In this document: positions 39,473-48,816 of the stretch, one piece after another | Layout: the number at the start of each line of letters is the position of its first letter | How positions within the stretch are numbered: the first letter of the stretch is position 1 | The notes under the pieces: model-generated | Database searches by the model: none | Told to the model about the DNA's origin: nothing | What the model saw: the letters and a program-made list of their open reading frames with translations, nothing else | Position numbers and translations under genes: made by a program | Assembly: GCA_016699915.1 (NCBI GenBank) | Contig: CP064990.1 | Span: forward strand, 620,001-684,000 | DNA length: 64,000 nt | Direction of reading: 5' to 3' | Source of the DNA: Neisseriales bacterium | Lineage (GTDB): Bacteria > Pseudomonadota > Gammaproteobacteria > Burkholderiales > Q3-R57-64

Positions 39473-40939
39473 ATGCTTGTAACTGAACAAGCCTATACTT
39501 TTGATGATGTGTTGCTGTTGCCTGCTTATTCTGCTGTGTTACCACGCGACACCGTATTGCATACTTTTCTGACACGTCACATCGCTTTAAAAATTCCACT
39601 TGTATCAGCTGCTATGGATACGGTTACCGAGTCACGTTTGGCAATCGCCCTTGCTCAAGAGGGTGGTATTGGTATTTTGCATAAAAATATGTCGGCTGCT
39701 AAGCAAGCCCAAGAAGTGCAACGTGTCAAGCGTTATGAAAGTGGCGTTGTACAGGAGCCGATTACCGTTAATCCACATACGCTCATTCGGGATCTGATGC
39801 AATTGGCCAAAAAACACCGTATTTCAGGATTTCCAGTACTGGATAATCAACAAGTTGTCGGAATTGTTACAAATCGTGATTTACGTTTTGAAACACGTCT
39901 TGATCAGCCCATCTCAACCATCATGACCCCACGAGAAAAGCTTATCACAATCCAAGCAGGTGATTCGCCTGAAAAAGCACGCGATCTGATGCAACAACAT
40001 CGACTAGAGCGCATTTTAATTATTGATACAGCTTGGCATCTTAAAGGGTTAATCACTGTTAAGGATATTATCAAAACCAGCGAACACCCTAATGCCAATA
40101 AAGACAAACAAGGTCGACTATTGGTTGGTGCAGCTGTTGGCACAACTGGCGACACAGGTTCACGCATTGAACAACTCATTGAAGCGGGCGTTGATGTTAT
40201 TGTCGTTGACACGGCCCATGGCCATAGTGAACGTGTTCTTAAAATTATCCGCTGGATTAAACAACACCAACCCAATATCGACGTTGTTGGCGGTAATATT
40301 GCAACCGCATCCGGTGCATTAGCATTAGCTGATGCGGGCGCTGATGGCGTTAAAGTGGGTATTGGTCCCGGATCCATCTGCACAACACGTATTGTAGCAG
40401 GCGTTGGTGTGCCGCAATTGACTGCTATTCACAATGTTGCAAAAGCCCTAGAAAAAAAAGATGTGCCGTTGATTGCTGATGGAGGCATCCGCTTTTCAGG
40501 CGACATTGCCAAAGCGCTTGCGGCTGGCGCTAACTCAGTTATGCTTGGCGGTATTCTAGCTGGTGTAGAAGAAGCTCCAGGAGAAATTGAACTATATCAA
40601 GGACGCACTTACAAAGCTTATCGGGGCATGGGTTCTTTGGGCGCTATGTCTCAAGGCTCTTCGGATCGTTATTATCAAGAAAACGAAGTAGATCGCAGTA
40701 AGTTTGTGCCGGAAGGTATTGAAGGTAGAGTGCCTTGTAAGGGATTGATGAAACCAGTTATTCACCAACTCATTGGGGGGTTACGTGCCTCCATGGGTTA
40801 TTTGGGCTGTAAAACAATCGCTGAAATGCATCAAAAAGCAGCGTTTGTTGCTATTACACAGTCAGGCATGAAAGAATCGCATGTTCACGACGTGCAAATT
40901 ACTAAGGAAGCGCCAAACTATCACATCAGTCGTCTCTGA
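39473..40939 (+). CDS. guaB: IMP dehydrogenase
   Basis: First committed step of GMP synthesis. The 488-residue product from the ATG at 39473 starts MLVTEQAYTFDDVLLLPAY, has paired CBS domains (about 95-205), VVDTAHGHSERVL, the catalytic loop GIGPGSICTTRIVAGVG, IADGGIRFSGDI and the flap GRVPCKG. An upstream frame extension to 39410 overlaps the uvrC promoter region and is not family sequence. guaA does not follow; a DUF3460-type gene does. Confidence 0.96.
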   Translation: MLVTEQAYTFDDVLLLPAYSAVLPRDTVLHTFLTRHIALKIPLVSAAMDTVTESRLAIALAQEGGIGILHKNMSAAKQAQEVQRVKRYESGVVQEPITVNPHTLIRDLMQLAKKHRISGFPVLDNQQVVGIVTNRDLRFETRLDQPISTIMTPREKLITIQAGDSPEKARDLMQQHRLERILIIDTAWHLKGLITVKDIIKTSEHPNANKDKQGRLLVGAAVGTTGDTGSRIEQLIEAGVDVIVVDTAHGHSERVLKIIRWIKQHQPNIDVVGGNIATASGALALADAGADGVKVGIGPGSICTTRIVAGVGVPQLTAIHNVAKALEKKDVPLIADGGIRFSGDIAKALAAGANSVMLGGILAGVEEAPGEIELYQGRTYKAYRGMGSLGAMSQGSSDRYYQENEVDRSKFVPEGIEGRVPCKGLMKPVIHQLIGGLRASMGYLGCKTIAEMHQKAAFVAITQSGMKESHVHDVQITKEAPNYHISRL

Positions 40940-40942
40940 ATT

Positions 40943-41131
40943 ATGGCTATCAACAGACTTTACCGATCCGCTTACAGCAATTTTATTGACCGCTTTTTAG
41001 CAACACATGAGGCTGTACAAATTTCCCGTGCTACACTGCGTAAAACTTGGTGGCAAAATGAGTTGGATGAAGATACTGCTCGTCGCTTTAAAGCATCTTC
41101 TGTGCCTAAAAAATCTTACACATATGAATAA
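40943..41131 (+). CDS. Small DUF3460-like protein
   Basis: A 62-residue protein starting three bases after guaB. The pattern YRSAYSNFIDRFLATHEAVQ, KTWWQNELDEDTARRF, VPKKSYTYE matches my recollection of DUF3460, a small family found mainly in betaproteobacteria, often beside guaB. Function unknown. It is the best single lineage marker among the proteins here. Probably cotranscribed with guaB and perhaps ppa (29-bp gap). Confidence 0.75.
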   Translation: MAINRLYRSAYSNFIDRFLATHEAVQISRATLRKTWWQNELDEDTARRFKASSVPKKSYTYE

Positions 41132-41160
41132 TTAATCACACTATTTAGGAATTAAAGGCA

Positions 41161-41685
41161 ATGAATTTATCGAATATTGGACCCGGTCAAGCAATACCTA
41201 ATAACTTTAACGTTATTATCGAAATCAGCGCACACAGCGATCCTATTAAATATGAATTGGACAAAGTAGGCGATATCATCGCCGTGGATCGCTTTTTAGG
41301 TACTGCTATGTCTTACCCTGCCAATTATGGATTTGTACCCCAAACACTATCTGAAGACGGCGACCCGGTTGATGTTTTAGTTGTATCTCCTTTTTCGCTC
41401 CCACCAGGTGTACTGATTCGCTGTCGTGCTTTGGGCATGCTAAAAATGGAGGATGAATCAGGGGTTGACGCAAAAATCATTGCCGTGCCAATTGAAAAAG
41501 TCTGCCCTATGTATCGTACCATCCAATCATTAGAAGATTTACCAGAATTATTGCGTAACCAAATTAAACATTTTTTTGAACACTACAAAGATCTCGAAAA
41601 AGGCAAATGGGTAAAAATACGAGGTTGGACAGATCTTGCCTCAGCACATCAAGAACTCATAGATGGTATTGCACGATTTCAGTAG
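41161..41685 (+). CDS. ppa: Inorganic pyrophosphatase (family I)
   Basis: Hydrolyses pyrophosphate and so pulls biosynthetic reactions forward. The 174-residue product has YELDKVGDIIAVDRFL, YPANYGFVPQTL and the signature EDGDPVDVLV carrying the metal-binding aspartates, then KWVKIRGW. Length matches E. coli Ppa (176). Strong AGGAATTAAAGGCA-type leader before the ATG. Confidence 0.96.
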   Translation: MNLSNIGPGQAIPNNFNVIIEISAHSDPIKYELDKVGDIIAVDRFLGTAMSYPANYGFVPQTLSEDGDPVDVLVVSPFSLPPGVLIRCRALGMLKMEDESGVDAKIIAVPIEKVCPMYRTIQSLEDLPELLRNQIKHFFEHYKDLEKGKWVKIRGWTDLASAHQELIDGIARFQ

Positions 41686-41698
41686 TGCGGATGGATAT

Positions 41699-41717
41699 AA
41701 CCTTGTTTGGCAAGGTT
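41699..41717. terminator. Short hairpin between convergent ppa and pdxA
   Basis: AACCTTG (41699-41705), loop TTTGG, CAAGGTT (41711-41717) form a perfect 7-bp stem in the 31-bp gap between convergent genes. There is only a short T tract on either strand, so it would be a weak bidirectional terminator. Confidence 0.4.
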
Positions 41718-42685
41718 TAACGGATCAACTGATGCACAAGCCGGATTGCCGATAATAAACTTTCTGGCTTGGCGTTGCCAGTACCAGCTAGATTGAGTGC
41801 TGTACCATGATCAACTGAAGCACGAATAATCGGTAACCCGAGCGTCATATTTACGCTTTGACCAAAACGCAAGCTTTTTAAAATAGGCAGCCCTTGATCA
41901 TGAAACATCATGAATATCGCATCTGCTTTGGCAAGTTTTGCTTGCTGATAAATCGTATCAGCAGGAAATGGGCCTTCTAAAAACATGCCTTGTTGCCGTA
42001 ATTTGTGAACCACAGGCTCAATGATTTGTATTTCTTCTTGTCCCAAGAATCCTGATTCTCCGGCATGTGGATTAAGACCTGCTATAAAAATATGTGGCGT
42101 AGGAAGATGAAAGGTATGGATAAGATCATGGTGCAATACTTTAATCATCGCTTCGAGTTGATCAAAAGTAATGGCATCTGGTACCTGCCGAAGTGGGATA
42201 TGTGTTGTAGCAAGCGCTATACGCAAACGAAACGCAACAAACATCATCACAGGATGCCGCACATGCAATTTGTTGGCAAAATATTCAGTGTGGCCACAAA
42301 ATGTAATCCCTGCACGATTGATCAGGGCTTTGTGAACCGGACATGTTATGAGTGCTGCAAATTGATTTGCCATACAACCTGCTAACGCTGTATCAAGCAA
42401 CCGCAAAACATAAGCAGCATTATTTTCATCTAACTGGCCCGCAATACAAGATTTAGTAAGTGGCACGTGGCAAATGAATATACGCCCTGCTTGGTGCGAT
42501 TTGTTTTCTTGAAATTCATCCAAAGTCACCGCTAAACGTAACTGCGCTGCTCGTTCCTCTAATAAATCACGATCGCCAATTAATACAAGTGAACGGCGTG
42601 CTGAGCGTGATGCTGCATATAAAGCAATATCAGGACCAATGCCAGCAGGTTCACCCGTCGTAATAGCAACAATGGGATGATTCAT
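41717..42685 (-). CDS. pdxA: 4-hydroxythreonine-4-phosphate dehydrogenase
   Basis: Pyridoxal phosphate synthesis, DXP-dependent route. The 322-residue product has ITTGEPAGIGPDIAL, CPVHKALINRAGI, FCGHTEYFA, the metal-binding HAGESGFLGQEE and FHDQGLPILK, and SVDHGTALNLAGTG. Follows surA directly (stop and start adjacent), the usual surA-pdxA order, but lptD before and ksgA after are missing. Confidence 0.95.
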   Translation of the reverse strand: MNHPIVAITTGEPAGIGPDIALYAASRSARRSLVLIGDRDLLEERAAQLRLAVTLDEFQENKSHQAGRIFICHVPLTKSCIAGQLDENNAAYVLRLLDTALAGCMANQFAALITCPVHKALINRAGITFCGHTEYFANKLHVRHPVMMFVAFRLRIALATTHIPLRQVPDAITFDQLEAMIKVLHHDLIHTFHLPTPHIFIAGLNPHAGESGFLGQEEIQIIEPVVHKLRQQGMFLEGPFPADTIYQQAKLAKADAIFMMFHDQGLPILKSLRFGQSVNMTLGLPIIRASVDHGTALNLAGTGNAKPESLLSAIRLVHQLIR

Positions 42686-44002
42686 TCAATGCAATAACCG
42701 TTTTTCGATATAAGCAGAATGGCGCAATTGCTGCAGATAATCCGAAAACACTTCTTGAGCATTCTGCTGCATAAGTTGTTGGCGTACAATATTCTTAAGT
42801 ATCGCATCCGTATCTGAGGCACGAATACCAAGTACTTTAATCACATGCCAACCGAACTGCGTTTGTACAGGTTCACTGACTGTATTAAGTGGCAACCTCA
42901 AAAAAGCGTTTTCAAACGCTGTAGCTGTTTGACCTAACTCTACCCAACCAATATCTCCCCCTTTTGCGCGACTCGTATCCTCTGAATATTGTTCAGCTAA
43001 CGTCGCAAAATCTTCTCCTTTATCAAGACGTGCTTTAATGCTTTTAATTTGATCCAAAGCCACTTTTGCGCTGTCTTGATCACTTACTTTAAGCAAAATA
43101 TGCAAAATATGATATTGCTCAGATTGCTTTTGATCGATATGTAATGGTCGCATACCATTTAGTTTGAAGACCGATAGACCATTTGGCACTGAAATCAAAT
43201 CGGTGTAGTCCCCTGCCCTCAATGGGGTTATGATTTTGGCGAGCTGATCGGGTAATTGGTAAGCAGCCTGCCAAGCAGGCTGATCAACTCGTAGCACGAT
43301 ATGGTTTTGAGCAAGCATCGCTGTGACTTCATCTATAGATTGGCCTGCCTTAAGCGACAAAAAAGCTTGCTCAACTTGTTGAATAGCTTGTTCTGAACGA
43401 CTTTGGTCAAGTCCATCTGGAAATATAAAAGATATTTTTTCAATTGAATATTCATTCAGAGAAAATTTAGTTGGATTTGTTTTGATCGCCTGGATAATAT
43501 CACTATCTGTAATATGGATACGCTCATTAATCACCCGTTTTCGTAAAGCCTCAATCACTATTTCGCGCTGAATCATTTGATACAGCTCTTGCTGCGTAGT
43601 CATTGGTTGTGTAGCAAGCAATTGACGCTCAAATTCCTCTAAAGTCATCTGATGCTGCTCTGCATTAGATTTAAGTAGATTTTTTGCGTCTTCTTGTGTG
43701 ATACGCAATCCCAAATTCTGAGCCTCTTCCATGATGACGGCTTCATCAATCATCCTTTCTAAAATATAGTCACGCAGAACGTCATCAGCAGGCAATTTAG
43801 TATGTTGCGCAACAAGCTTAACTTTCGCAGCCTCTACACGTTTATTTAAGGCAATAGAAGTAATTGCTGTTTTGCCAACAATGGCAACAATCTGATTGGT
43901 GTGGGCAGCTGAAACCATTAATAAAGTCGTTTCTTGATTCGCTACAGCAGCAGCGCTTAGCGCAATCCAACACACCATACTAATCAATTTGCTTAATTTC
44001 AT
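42686..44002 (-). CDS. surA: Periplasmic chaperone/peptidyl-prolyl isomerase SurA
   Basis: Escorts outer-membrane proteins through the periplasm. The 438-residue product has a Sec signal peptide (KLSKLISMVCWIALSAAAVA), an N-terminal chaperone domain, a degenerate first parvulin domain (about 180-285) and a well-conserved second one (HILHILLKVSDQDSAK, GEDFATLAEQYSEDTSRAKG, GGDIGWVELGQ, FGWHVIKVLG). lptD, its usual upstream neighbour, is replaced by a divergent kinase gene. Confidence 0.93.
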   Translation of the reverse strand: MKLSKLISMVCWIALSAAAVANQETTLLMVSAAHTNQIVAIVGKTAITSIALNKRVEAAKVKLVAQHTKLPADDVLRDYILERMIDEAVIMEEAQNLGLRITQEDAKNLLKSNAEQHQMTLEEFERQLLATQPMTTQQELYQMIQREIVIEALRKRVINERIHITDSDIIQAIKTNPTKFSLNEYSIEKISFIFPDGLDQSRSEQAIQQVEQAFLSLKAGQSIDEVTAMLAQNHIVLRVDQPAWQAAYQLPDQLAKIITPLRAGDYTDLISVPNGLSVFKLNGMRPLHIDQKQSEQYHILHILLKVSDQDSAKVALDQIKSIKARLDKGEDFATLAEQYSEDTSRAKGGDIGWVELGQTATAFENAFLRLPLNTVSEPVQTQFGWHVIKVLGIRASDTDAILKNIVRQQLMQQNAQEVFSDYLQQLRHSAYIEKRLLH

Positions 44003-44076
44003 GATGGTAACTCAATATACAATATCAATTTTTCAACCCAGTCATTCTAACAGCCTATAGGTTATTATTGGACGAT

Positions 44077-45063
44077 ATGTTGCGACAAGCTCAATTAAAA
44101 GCATGGCTAGCTACTTACTATCCCGAACCCATTCACCTAGAATTTGCAGCAGCTGACGCAGAATTTCGACGCTATTTTCGCTTATTTTTACCCGATGGTC
44201 ATTGTTTTATTATCATGGATGCATTACCCCACAAAATGCATATCGCTTCTTATATTCAAGTGCGCGAACAATTTTCTATGTTAAACGTGCCAAAAATTTT
44301 TCGCTTTAATCAAAAAAAAGGATTTATGGTGCTTGAAGATATGGGCGATACTACTTATTTAACAGCTTGCATGCACTCAACAGATCATGCTTATCATCAA
44401 GCCTTATTATTTGATGCTGTGGATGAATTAATCACCCTACAACAAGCCAGTCAGCCTAATTGTTTACCCATTTATCACGCTCTGTTACTGCGCAAAGAAG
44501 TGGAGGAGTTTATCGCCTGGTTTTGCCGCTACGAATTGCAACACCCATTTAATCCACGACAAAAAGCCTGTTGGGATGCTTTTTTAGCCATACTACTTCC
44601 TGCATTAACACAACAACCGAAGGTATTCGTGCATCATGATTACATGGTGCGCAACATTATGTATACGGGCGCAAGACCAGGTATCTTAGATTTTCAAGAT
44701 GCCGTATATGGTCCCATTACTTATGATATCGCTTCTTTATTAAAGGATGCCTTTATTGAGTGGGATGAAACACTCATCCATAACGTAGCGCTGAGATATT
44801 GGACACAAGCACAAGCAGCACATTTACCTGTACCCAATATTTTTTCAGTCTTTTGTCAAACAGTAGATTGGATGAGTATTCAGCGCCACTTAAAAGTAAT
44901 CGGTGTTTTTGCTAGGTTATATCACCGGGATGGCAAAAAACAATACTTACCAGAAATTCGAAGGTTTCTAAACTACCTAGATCAAACTACGAGCCGTTAT
45001 AAGGTATTTTGGCCATTTAATCAATTATTGCATGAATTAACCGATCACTATGTTGTCTCCTGA
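44077..45063 (+). CDS. AmgK-like sugar kinase (aminoglycoside phosphotransferase fold)
   Basis: A 328-residue phosphotransferase with GFMVLEDMGDTTYL, the Brenner motif VFVHHDYMVRNIMY (catalytic Asp, Asn) and GILDFQDAVYGPITYDIASL (DFQ in place of DFD for Mg binding, as in AmgK). AmgK phosphorylates N-acetylmuramic acid or GlcNAc at C1 in the cell-wall recycling bypass; its partner murU is not adjacent, so the role is inferred. A TTG start at 44068 is an alternative. Divergent from surA, as in many beta- and gammaproteobacteria. Confidence 0.78.
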   Translation: MLRQAQLKAWLATYYPEPIHLEFAAADAEFRRYFRLFLPDGHCFIIMDALPHKMHIASYIQVREQFSMLNVPKIFRFNQKKGFMVLEDMGDTTYLTACMHSTDHAYHQALLFDAVDELITLQQASQPNCLPIYHALLLRKEVEEFIAWFCRYELQHPFNPRQKACWDAFLAILLPALTQQPKVFVHHDYMVRNIMYTGARPGILDFQDAVYGPITYDIASLLKDAFIEWDETLIHNVALRYWTQAQAAHLPVPNIFSVFCQTVDWMSIQRHLKVIGVFARLYHRDGKKQYLPEIRRFLNYLDQTTSRYKVFWPFNQLLHELTDHYVVS

Positions 45064-45085
45064 TCAAGTCAGATAGAATACCTGT

Positions 45086-45673
45086 ATGCAACCTGATGAA
45101 TCTTCTTCCCTAACGCAATTGACTAAATCGCCTGCCTTGCCAGCGCAAACAAGACGCGTATTGGGTATTGATCCAGGTAGCTGTATAACAGGGTTTGGCA
45201 TCATTGATATCATAGGGCATCGCCACCAGTATGTCGCATCAGGTACGATTGCTACTGCCTCGCATGCTGTGCTATCTGATCGCTTATTAACTATCCTTTC
45301 ACATCTATTTGAGATTATTGACACCTACCAGCCTACCGAAGCGGCTGTTGAAAAAGTATTTGTCAATGTCAACCCTACAGCAACGTTGATGCTAGGGCAA
45401 GCAAGAGGAGCCTGTATCAGTGCTTTGGTATTACGGAAACTGCCCGTTACCGAATATACAGCGCTTCAAGTCAAGCAATCAGTCGTCGGCCACGGTAAAG
45501 CCGCCAAAGAACAAGTTCAACATATGGTCAAGCAGCTCTTAAAACTTGATGGCATACCACAGTCTGATGCAGCTGATGCTATCGCGGTTGCCTTGACACA
45601 TGCCCATCATAGTTTTGCAAAACAAAACCCGCTACTTAAAGATAAGCAAATTAAACATGGGCGTTTTATATAG
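45086..45673 (+). CDS. ruvC: Holliday junction resolvase RuvC
   Basis: Cuts Holliday junctions. The 195-residue product has an unusually long N-terminal tail of about 22 residues before RRVLGIDPGSCITGFGII (first catalytic Asp), AAVEKVFVNVNP (Glu), LGQARGACI and QSDAADAIAVALTHAHH (two Asp). ruvA and ruvB do not follow; the next gene, spoT, is convergent and 5 bases away. Confidence 0.93.
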   Translation: MQPDESSSLTQLTKSPALPAQTRRVLGIDPGSCITGFGIIDIIGHRHQYVASGTIATASHAVLSDRLLTILSHLFEIIDTYQPTEAAVEKVFVNVNPTATLMLGQARGACISALVLRKLPVTEYTALQVKQSVVGHGKAAKEQVQHMVKQLLKLDGIPQSDAADAIAVALTHAHHSFAKQNPLLKDKQIKHGRFI

Positions 45674-45678
45674 TCACG

Positions 45679-47823
45679 CTAAACCACGCAACGTTCCACA
45701 TTCAATACAGAACCCACTTGGCCAATTTTCGCTAAGATATGATCTAGATGCATCGTATTATTAACGCGCAGGCGAAAATGAACGCGCATCAAATAATTAT
45801 CCGATGTTTTTTGTGTATTGACTCCTTCAATACTAGCCGATGCTTGTGAAATCGCGGCAGTAACTTGTGCTAATGCATTGAGCTCATTATAAATGAGTAC
45901 ACGAATAGCCGTTTCATAGGTGCGTATGTTCTGAGAGATCAATTCAACCATCATGCTTTTGTCTGGGTCAATATGTTTTATATATTTACAGCGATATTGA
46001 TGGACTACAAGTCCATTGCGTTCATTAATCAAACCCGTAACCGCATCGCCTGGTATCGGTTGGCAGCATGACGCAAAAAAAACTCCTCCTTCATTGCCCG
46101 CTATGGCAATCGGTTTCGTTTGTGTAGCCAAATGGCCACAAGATAAATGCGCTAACTGTCTGCTAAGCACAATGGCCGATGCATATCCCATGCCTACTTC
46201 TGACAAAATCGTATCAAAATTGTTTGTTCGCGGTGAAAATACACGTAGGTAATCCGCCTTGAGTACGTCGGATAATACAATGGGTGGACTGGTCAAAACA
46301 CTTAGTACACGATCAAGTAATTGTTGGCCAATTTGTACAGCCTGTTTTGGCGCTAAATGCTTCATGCGGTGACGAATAGCAAATATTGCACGATGACTCA
46401 CTGCAAAATCTAACCAAGCCGGGTCTGGTTCATGGTTGTCACGTACCATAACGTTAACAATATCGCCATTGCGTAGCATGGTTTCTAGAGGCTTATCAAT
46501 ATGATTAACCTGCGCTCGATAGCAACCATTACCCGTTTCTTGGCTAATTGCATAAGCAAAGTCAATCACCGTTGCACCACGTGGCAAGGTTACAACCTTG
46601 CCCTGCGTCGTAAAAACATACAATTCACTTGGCAATAAATCTGTTTTGATTTGCTTGAGAAAATTAGTTGCCTCTTGATCATCGATCGCTAATATATTTT
46701 GTAGCCACTGATCCGTACCCTGATTAAGTTGCTGCATATCCAGCGCATCAACTTGGTTTTTCCAATAAGCAACAACACCAAACTCAGCAACTGCATACAT
46801 CGCTTGAGTGAAAATCTGCACTTCAATTGGTAGACTTTCCGGACCAAACAGGGTCGTATGTAATCCTTGATAACGATTATTTTTTGGAACAGCAACATAA
46901 TCTTTGATCTTATTGGAAATAGGTTTATATAGCTCGTGTAGAGCGCCAAGTGCTGCATAGCAATTTGCTCTATCTTTGACAATGATCTGACAACTATACA
47001 TATCCAAAATATCGAAAAATGGTAATTTTTTCTCACGCATTTTTCGATAAATACGGTATATATTTTTTTCGTATTCCATAACATCTGCTGCAATATTGTG
47101 TTGCGTTAATTGCTTTTGAATGGCATGGAGTACTTCTCCAATTATGTGCATTTGATGCTGTCGCACTTTCTTCATGGATTTTTGAATGACCTGATAGCGA
47201 TTTGGAAAAAGAGCTTGGAAAGCAAGATCTTCCAGCGTACGACAAAGTTGATGAAAACCAAACCTCCTTGCAATTGGAGCGTAAATATGCAAAGTCTCTT
47301 CTGCGATGCGTCGTCTTTTTTCGAGCCTAGTAATACCACTGAGCGTTTGCATATTATGTAGGCGATCTGCTAGCTTAATAACGATCACACGCATATCTTT
47401 TGCCGTGGCAATAATCATTTTGCGAAAATTCTCAGCACGTTCCACGTCCTGAGAAGGTACGGCTAAACGTGACAATTTGGATAACCCATCCACCAAATCC
47501 GCAACTTCGCTACCAAAAACTTGTATGAGTTCTTTCTTATCAACCGCTGTATCTTCAATCACGTCATGTAAAAGTGCTGCAGTGATGGACGTTGCATCCA
47601 TACGCCAGCTCAAAAGCTGTGTTGCAACAGCTATAGGATGTGTAATATAGGGTATGCCGCTTTCACGTTGTTGAGAAGCATGTGCTGCTTGTGCAAAATC
47701 AAGCGCTAAATGGAGTAACTTAATGGAGGGTGCGAGAAGATAACAGGCGGCTTCATCAAAAAAAGACTGCTTAATCTGCTCATCAAGGCAGTCTTCGTGA
47801 TCAGAGCTATCACAGCTTGTCAT
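45679..47823 (-). CDS. spoT: SpoT/Rel-type (p)ppGpp hydrolase with divergent synthetase domain
   Basis: A 714-residue RSH protein: HD hydrolase domain (HASQQRESGIPYITHP, LLHDVIEDTAV, IKLADRLHNMQTL), synthetase domain (about 245-360), TGS (VYVFTTQGKVVTLPRGATVIDFAYAIS region) and C-terminal ACT. The HD metal ligands are intact. The synthetase keeps the catalytic Asp and Glu, but normally invariant positions differ: QIIV for RVIV, EVQIFT for EVQIRT, VVAYW for AAHW, NNRYQ for ANGYQ. It may hydrolyse only. Downstream of rpoZ, the standard rpoZ-spoT order, with gmk missing. Confidence 0.93.
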   Translation of the reverse strand: MTSCDSSDHEDCLDEQIKQSFFDEAACYLLAPSIKLLHLALDFAQAAHASQQRESGIPYITHPIAVATQLLSWRMDATSITAALLHDVIEDTAVDKKELIQVFGSEVADLVDGLSKLSRLAVPSQDVERAENFRKMIIATAKDMRVIVIKLADRLHNMQTLSGITRLEKRRRIAEETLHIYAPIARRFGFHQLCRTLEDLAFQALFPNRYQVIQKSMKKVRQHQMHIIGEVLHAIQKQLTQHNIAADVMEYEKNIYRIYRKMREKKLPFFDILDMYSCQIIVKDRANCYAALGALHELYKPISNKIKDYVAVPKNNRYQGLHTTLFGPESLPIEVQIFTQAMYAVAEFGVVAYWKNQVDALDMQQLNQGTDQWLQNILAIDDQEATNFLKQIKTDLLPSELYVFTTQGKVVTLPRGATVIDFAYAISQETGNGCYRAQVNHIDKPLETMLRNGDIVNVMVRDNHEPDPAWLDFAVSHRAIFAIRHRMKHLAPKQAVQIGQQLLDRVLSVLTSPPIVLSDVLKADYLRVFSPRTNNFDTILSEVGMGYASAIVLSRQLAHLSCGHLATQTKPIAIAGNEGGVFFASCCQPIPGDAVTGLINERNGLVVHQYRCKYIKHIDPDKSMMVELISQNIRTYETAIRVLIYNELNALAQVTAAISQASASIEGVNTQKTSDNYLMRVHFRLRVNNTMHLDHILAKIGQVGSVLNVERCVV

Positions 47824-47841
47824 CGCTTGGCTATACCCAAA

Positions 47842-48048
47842 TCAATGTGTGGGAGTACTTAAAATATCCTTATTCACATGACCTGCTGCAATTTCTCGAA
47901 GCGCCAAAACAGTTGGTTTGTCATGCGTATGTTCAATATAAGGCGTTGCTCCGGAAGCTAACTGTCTTGCTCGCATCGCTGTAACCAATGTGAGCTCAAA
48001 CCGATTAGGAATATTCCCTAATGCATCATCTACCGTAATACGTGCCAT
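47842..48048 (-). CDS. rpoZ: RNA polymerase omega subunit
   Basis: Small RNAP subunit that helps assemble beta' and forms part of a ppGpp site. The 68-residue product starts MARITVDDALGNIPNRFELT and has LVTAMRARQLASGA, NKPTVLALREIAAG-like DKPTVLALREIAAGHV. Lies 18 bases before spoT. Confidence 0.95.
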   Translation of the reverse strand: MARITVDDALGNIPNRFELTLVTAMRARQLASGATPYIEHTHDKPTVLALREIAAGHVNKDILSTPTH

Positions 48049-48181
48049 GTTTCATCTCCTTTTTTTATTGGCGTAGATCCTATGCTATACAACAAAATGA
48101 TTTTTTTAGCAATAAAGTGATCATTTTTATTCATCTTTTTCATAACTTATCAATATATGATATGGCGCCAAATTTGACCTG
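48049..48181. other. Intergenic region upstream of rpoZ
   Basis: About 130 AT-rich bases between the rpoZ start and the end of ydcF, both on the minus strand. It must hold the rpoZ-spoT promoter; several TATA-like boxes are present but none with a convincing -35 partner. The AGGAGA sequence just before rpoZ is a strong ribosome binding site. Confidence 0.4.
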
Positions 48182-48802
48182 CTATGACCAAACTACTCTG
48201 AAGAACTTACGAATAATACTCAGTAAGCGATAGGCCATATAATGGTAGGTTTCTTGTATTAAAAAACGCACACGCAACCCCCTTGTTTGATATCGTGTTG
48301 TTTTCGTTGCAGAGGGTAACGCCTCAATATCTAAATCCCTCGCAATCTGCATGGCACGGCACATATGATAGTGATCACTAACAATCAAAAAGGAGCGCAA
48401 ACCAACTGCGCGAGCCTCTTTGGCAGCATTATTTAAGTTGTCATAAGTTGTCCGAGAGCGATTTTCAATCAAAATATCACGTGGCGGTATACCTTGTTTA
48501 ATGGCATAACGACGCCCCACTTCCGCTTCAGTTGGATAAAGATGTTGTGGCGTACCGCCCGTAAAAATTAACATGCGCACATGCTGCGTACGGTATAACC
48601 AAATTGCATGATTGATGCGCTCCTGAAATATTGGTGATGGTTTATTGCCCCAAACTGCAGCGCCCAGTACTAAAGCAGCATCAGCCCGATAATCTGTCTG
48701 ATCAATACGATAGCCATAGCGATAAATAGACCAAGCAACATACAAGGTAACGAAACAGAGCAATAAACCACTCAATAGTAATCCATACAAAAAGTAACGC
48801 AT
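48182..48802 (-). CDS. YdcF/SanA-like DUF218 membrane protein
   Basis: A 206-residue protein from the ATG at 48802 (a TTG at 48826 would overlap the previous gene by 10 bases). One N-terminal membrane helix (YFLYGLLLSGLLLCFVTLYV) then a DUF218 domain: AALVLGAAVWGNKPSP, RMLIFTGG, EAEVGRRYAIKQGIP, ENRSRTTYDNLNNA, FLIVSDHYHMCRAM. SanA-type proteins influence envelope permeability and vancomycin resistance; the biochemical role is unknown. Follows a polysaccharide gene, which fits a surface role. Confidence 0.85.
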   Translation of the reverse strand: MRYFLYGLLLSGLLLCFVTLYVAWSIYRYGYRIDQTDYRADAALVLGAAVWGNKPSPIFQERINHAIWLYRTQHVRMLIFTGGTPQHLYPTEAEVGRRYAIKQGIPPRDILIENRSRTTYDNLNNAAKEARAVGLRSFLIVSDHYHMCRAMQIARDLDIEALPSATKTTRYQTRGLRVRFLIQETYHYMAYRLLSIIRKFFRVVWS

Positions 48803-48816
48803 GGATAAATAGCGCT

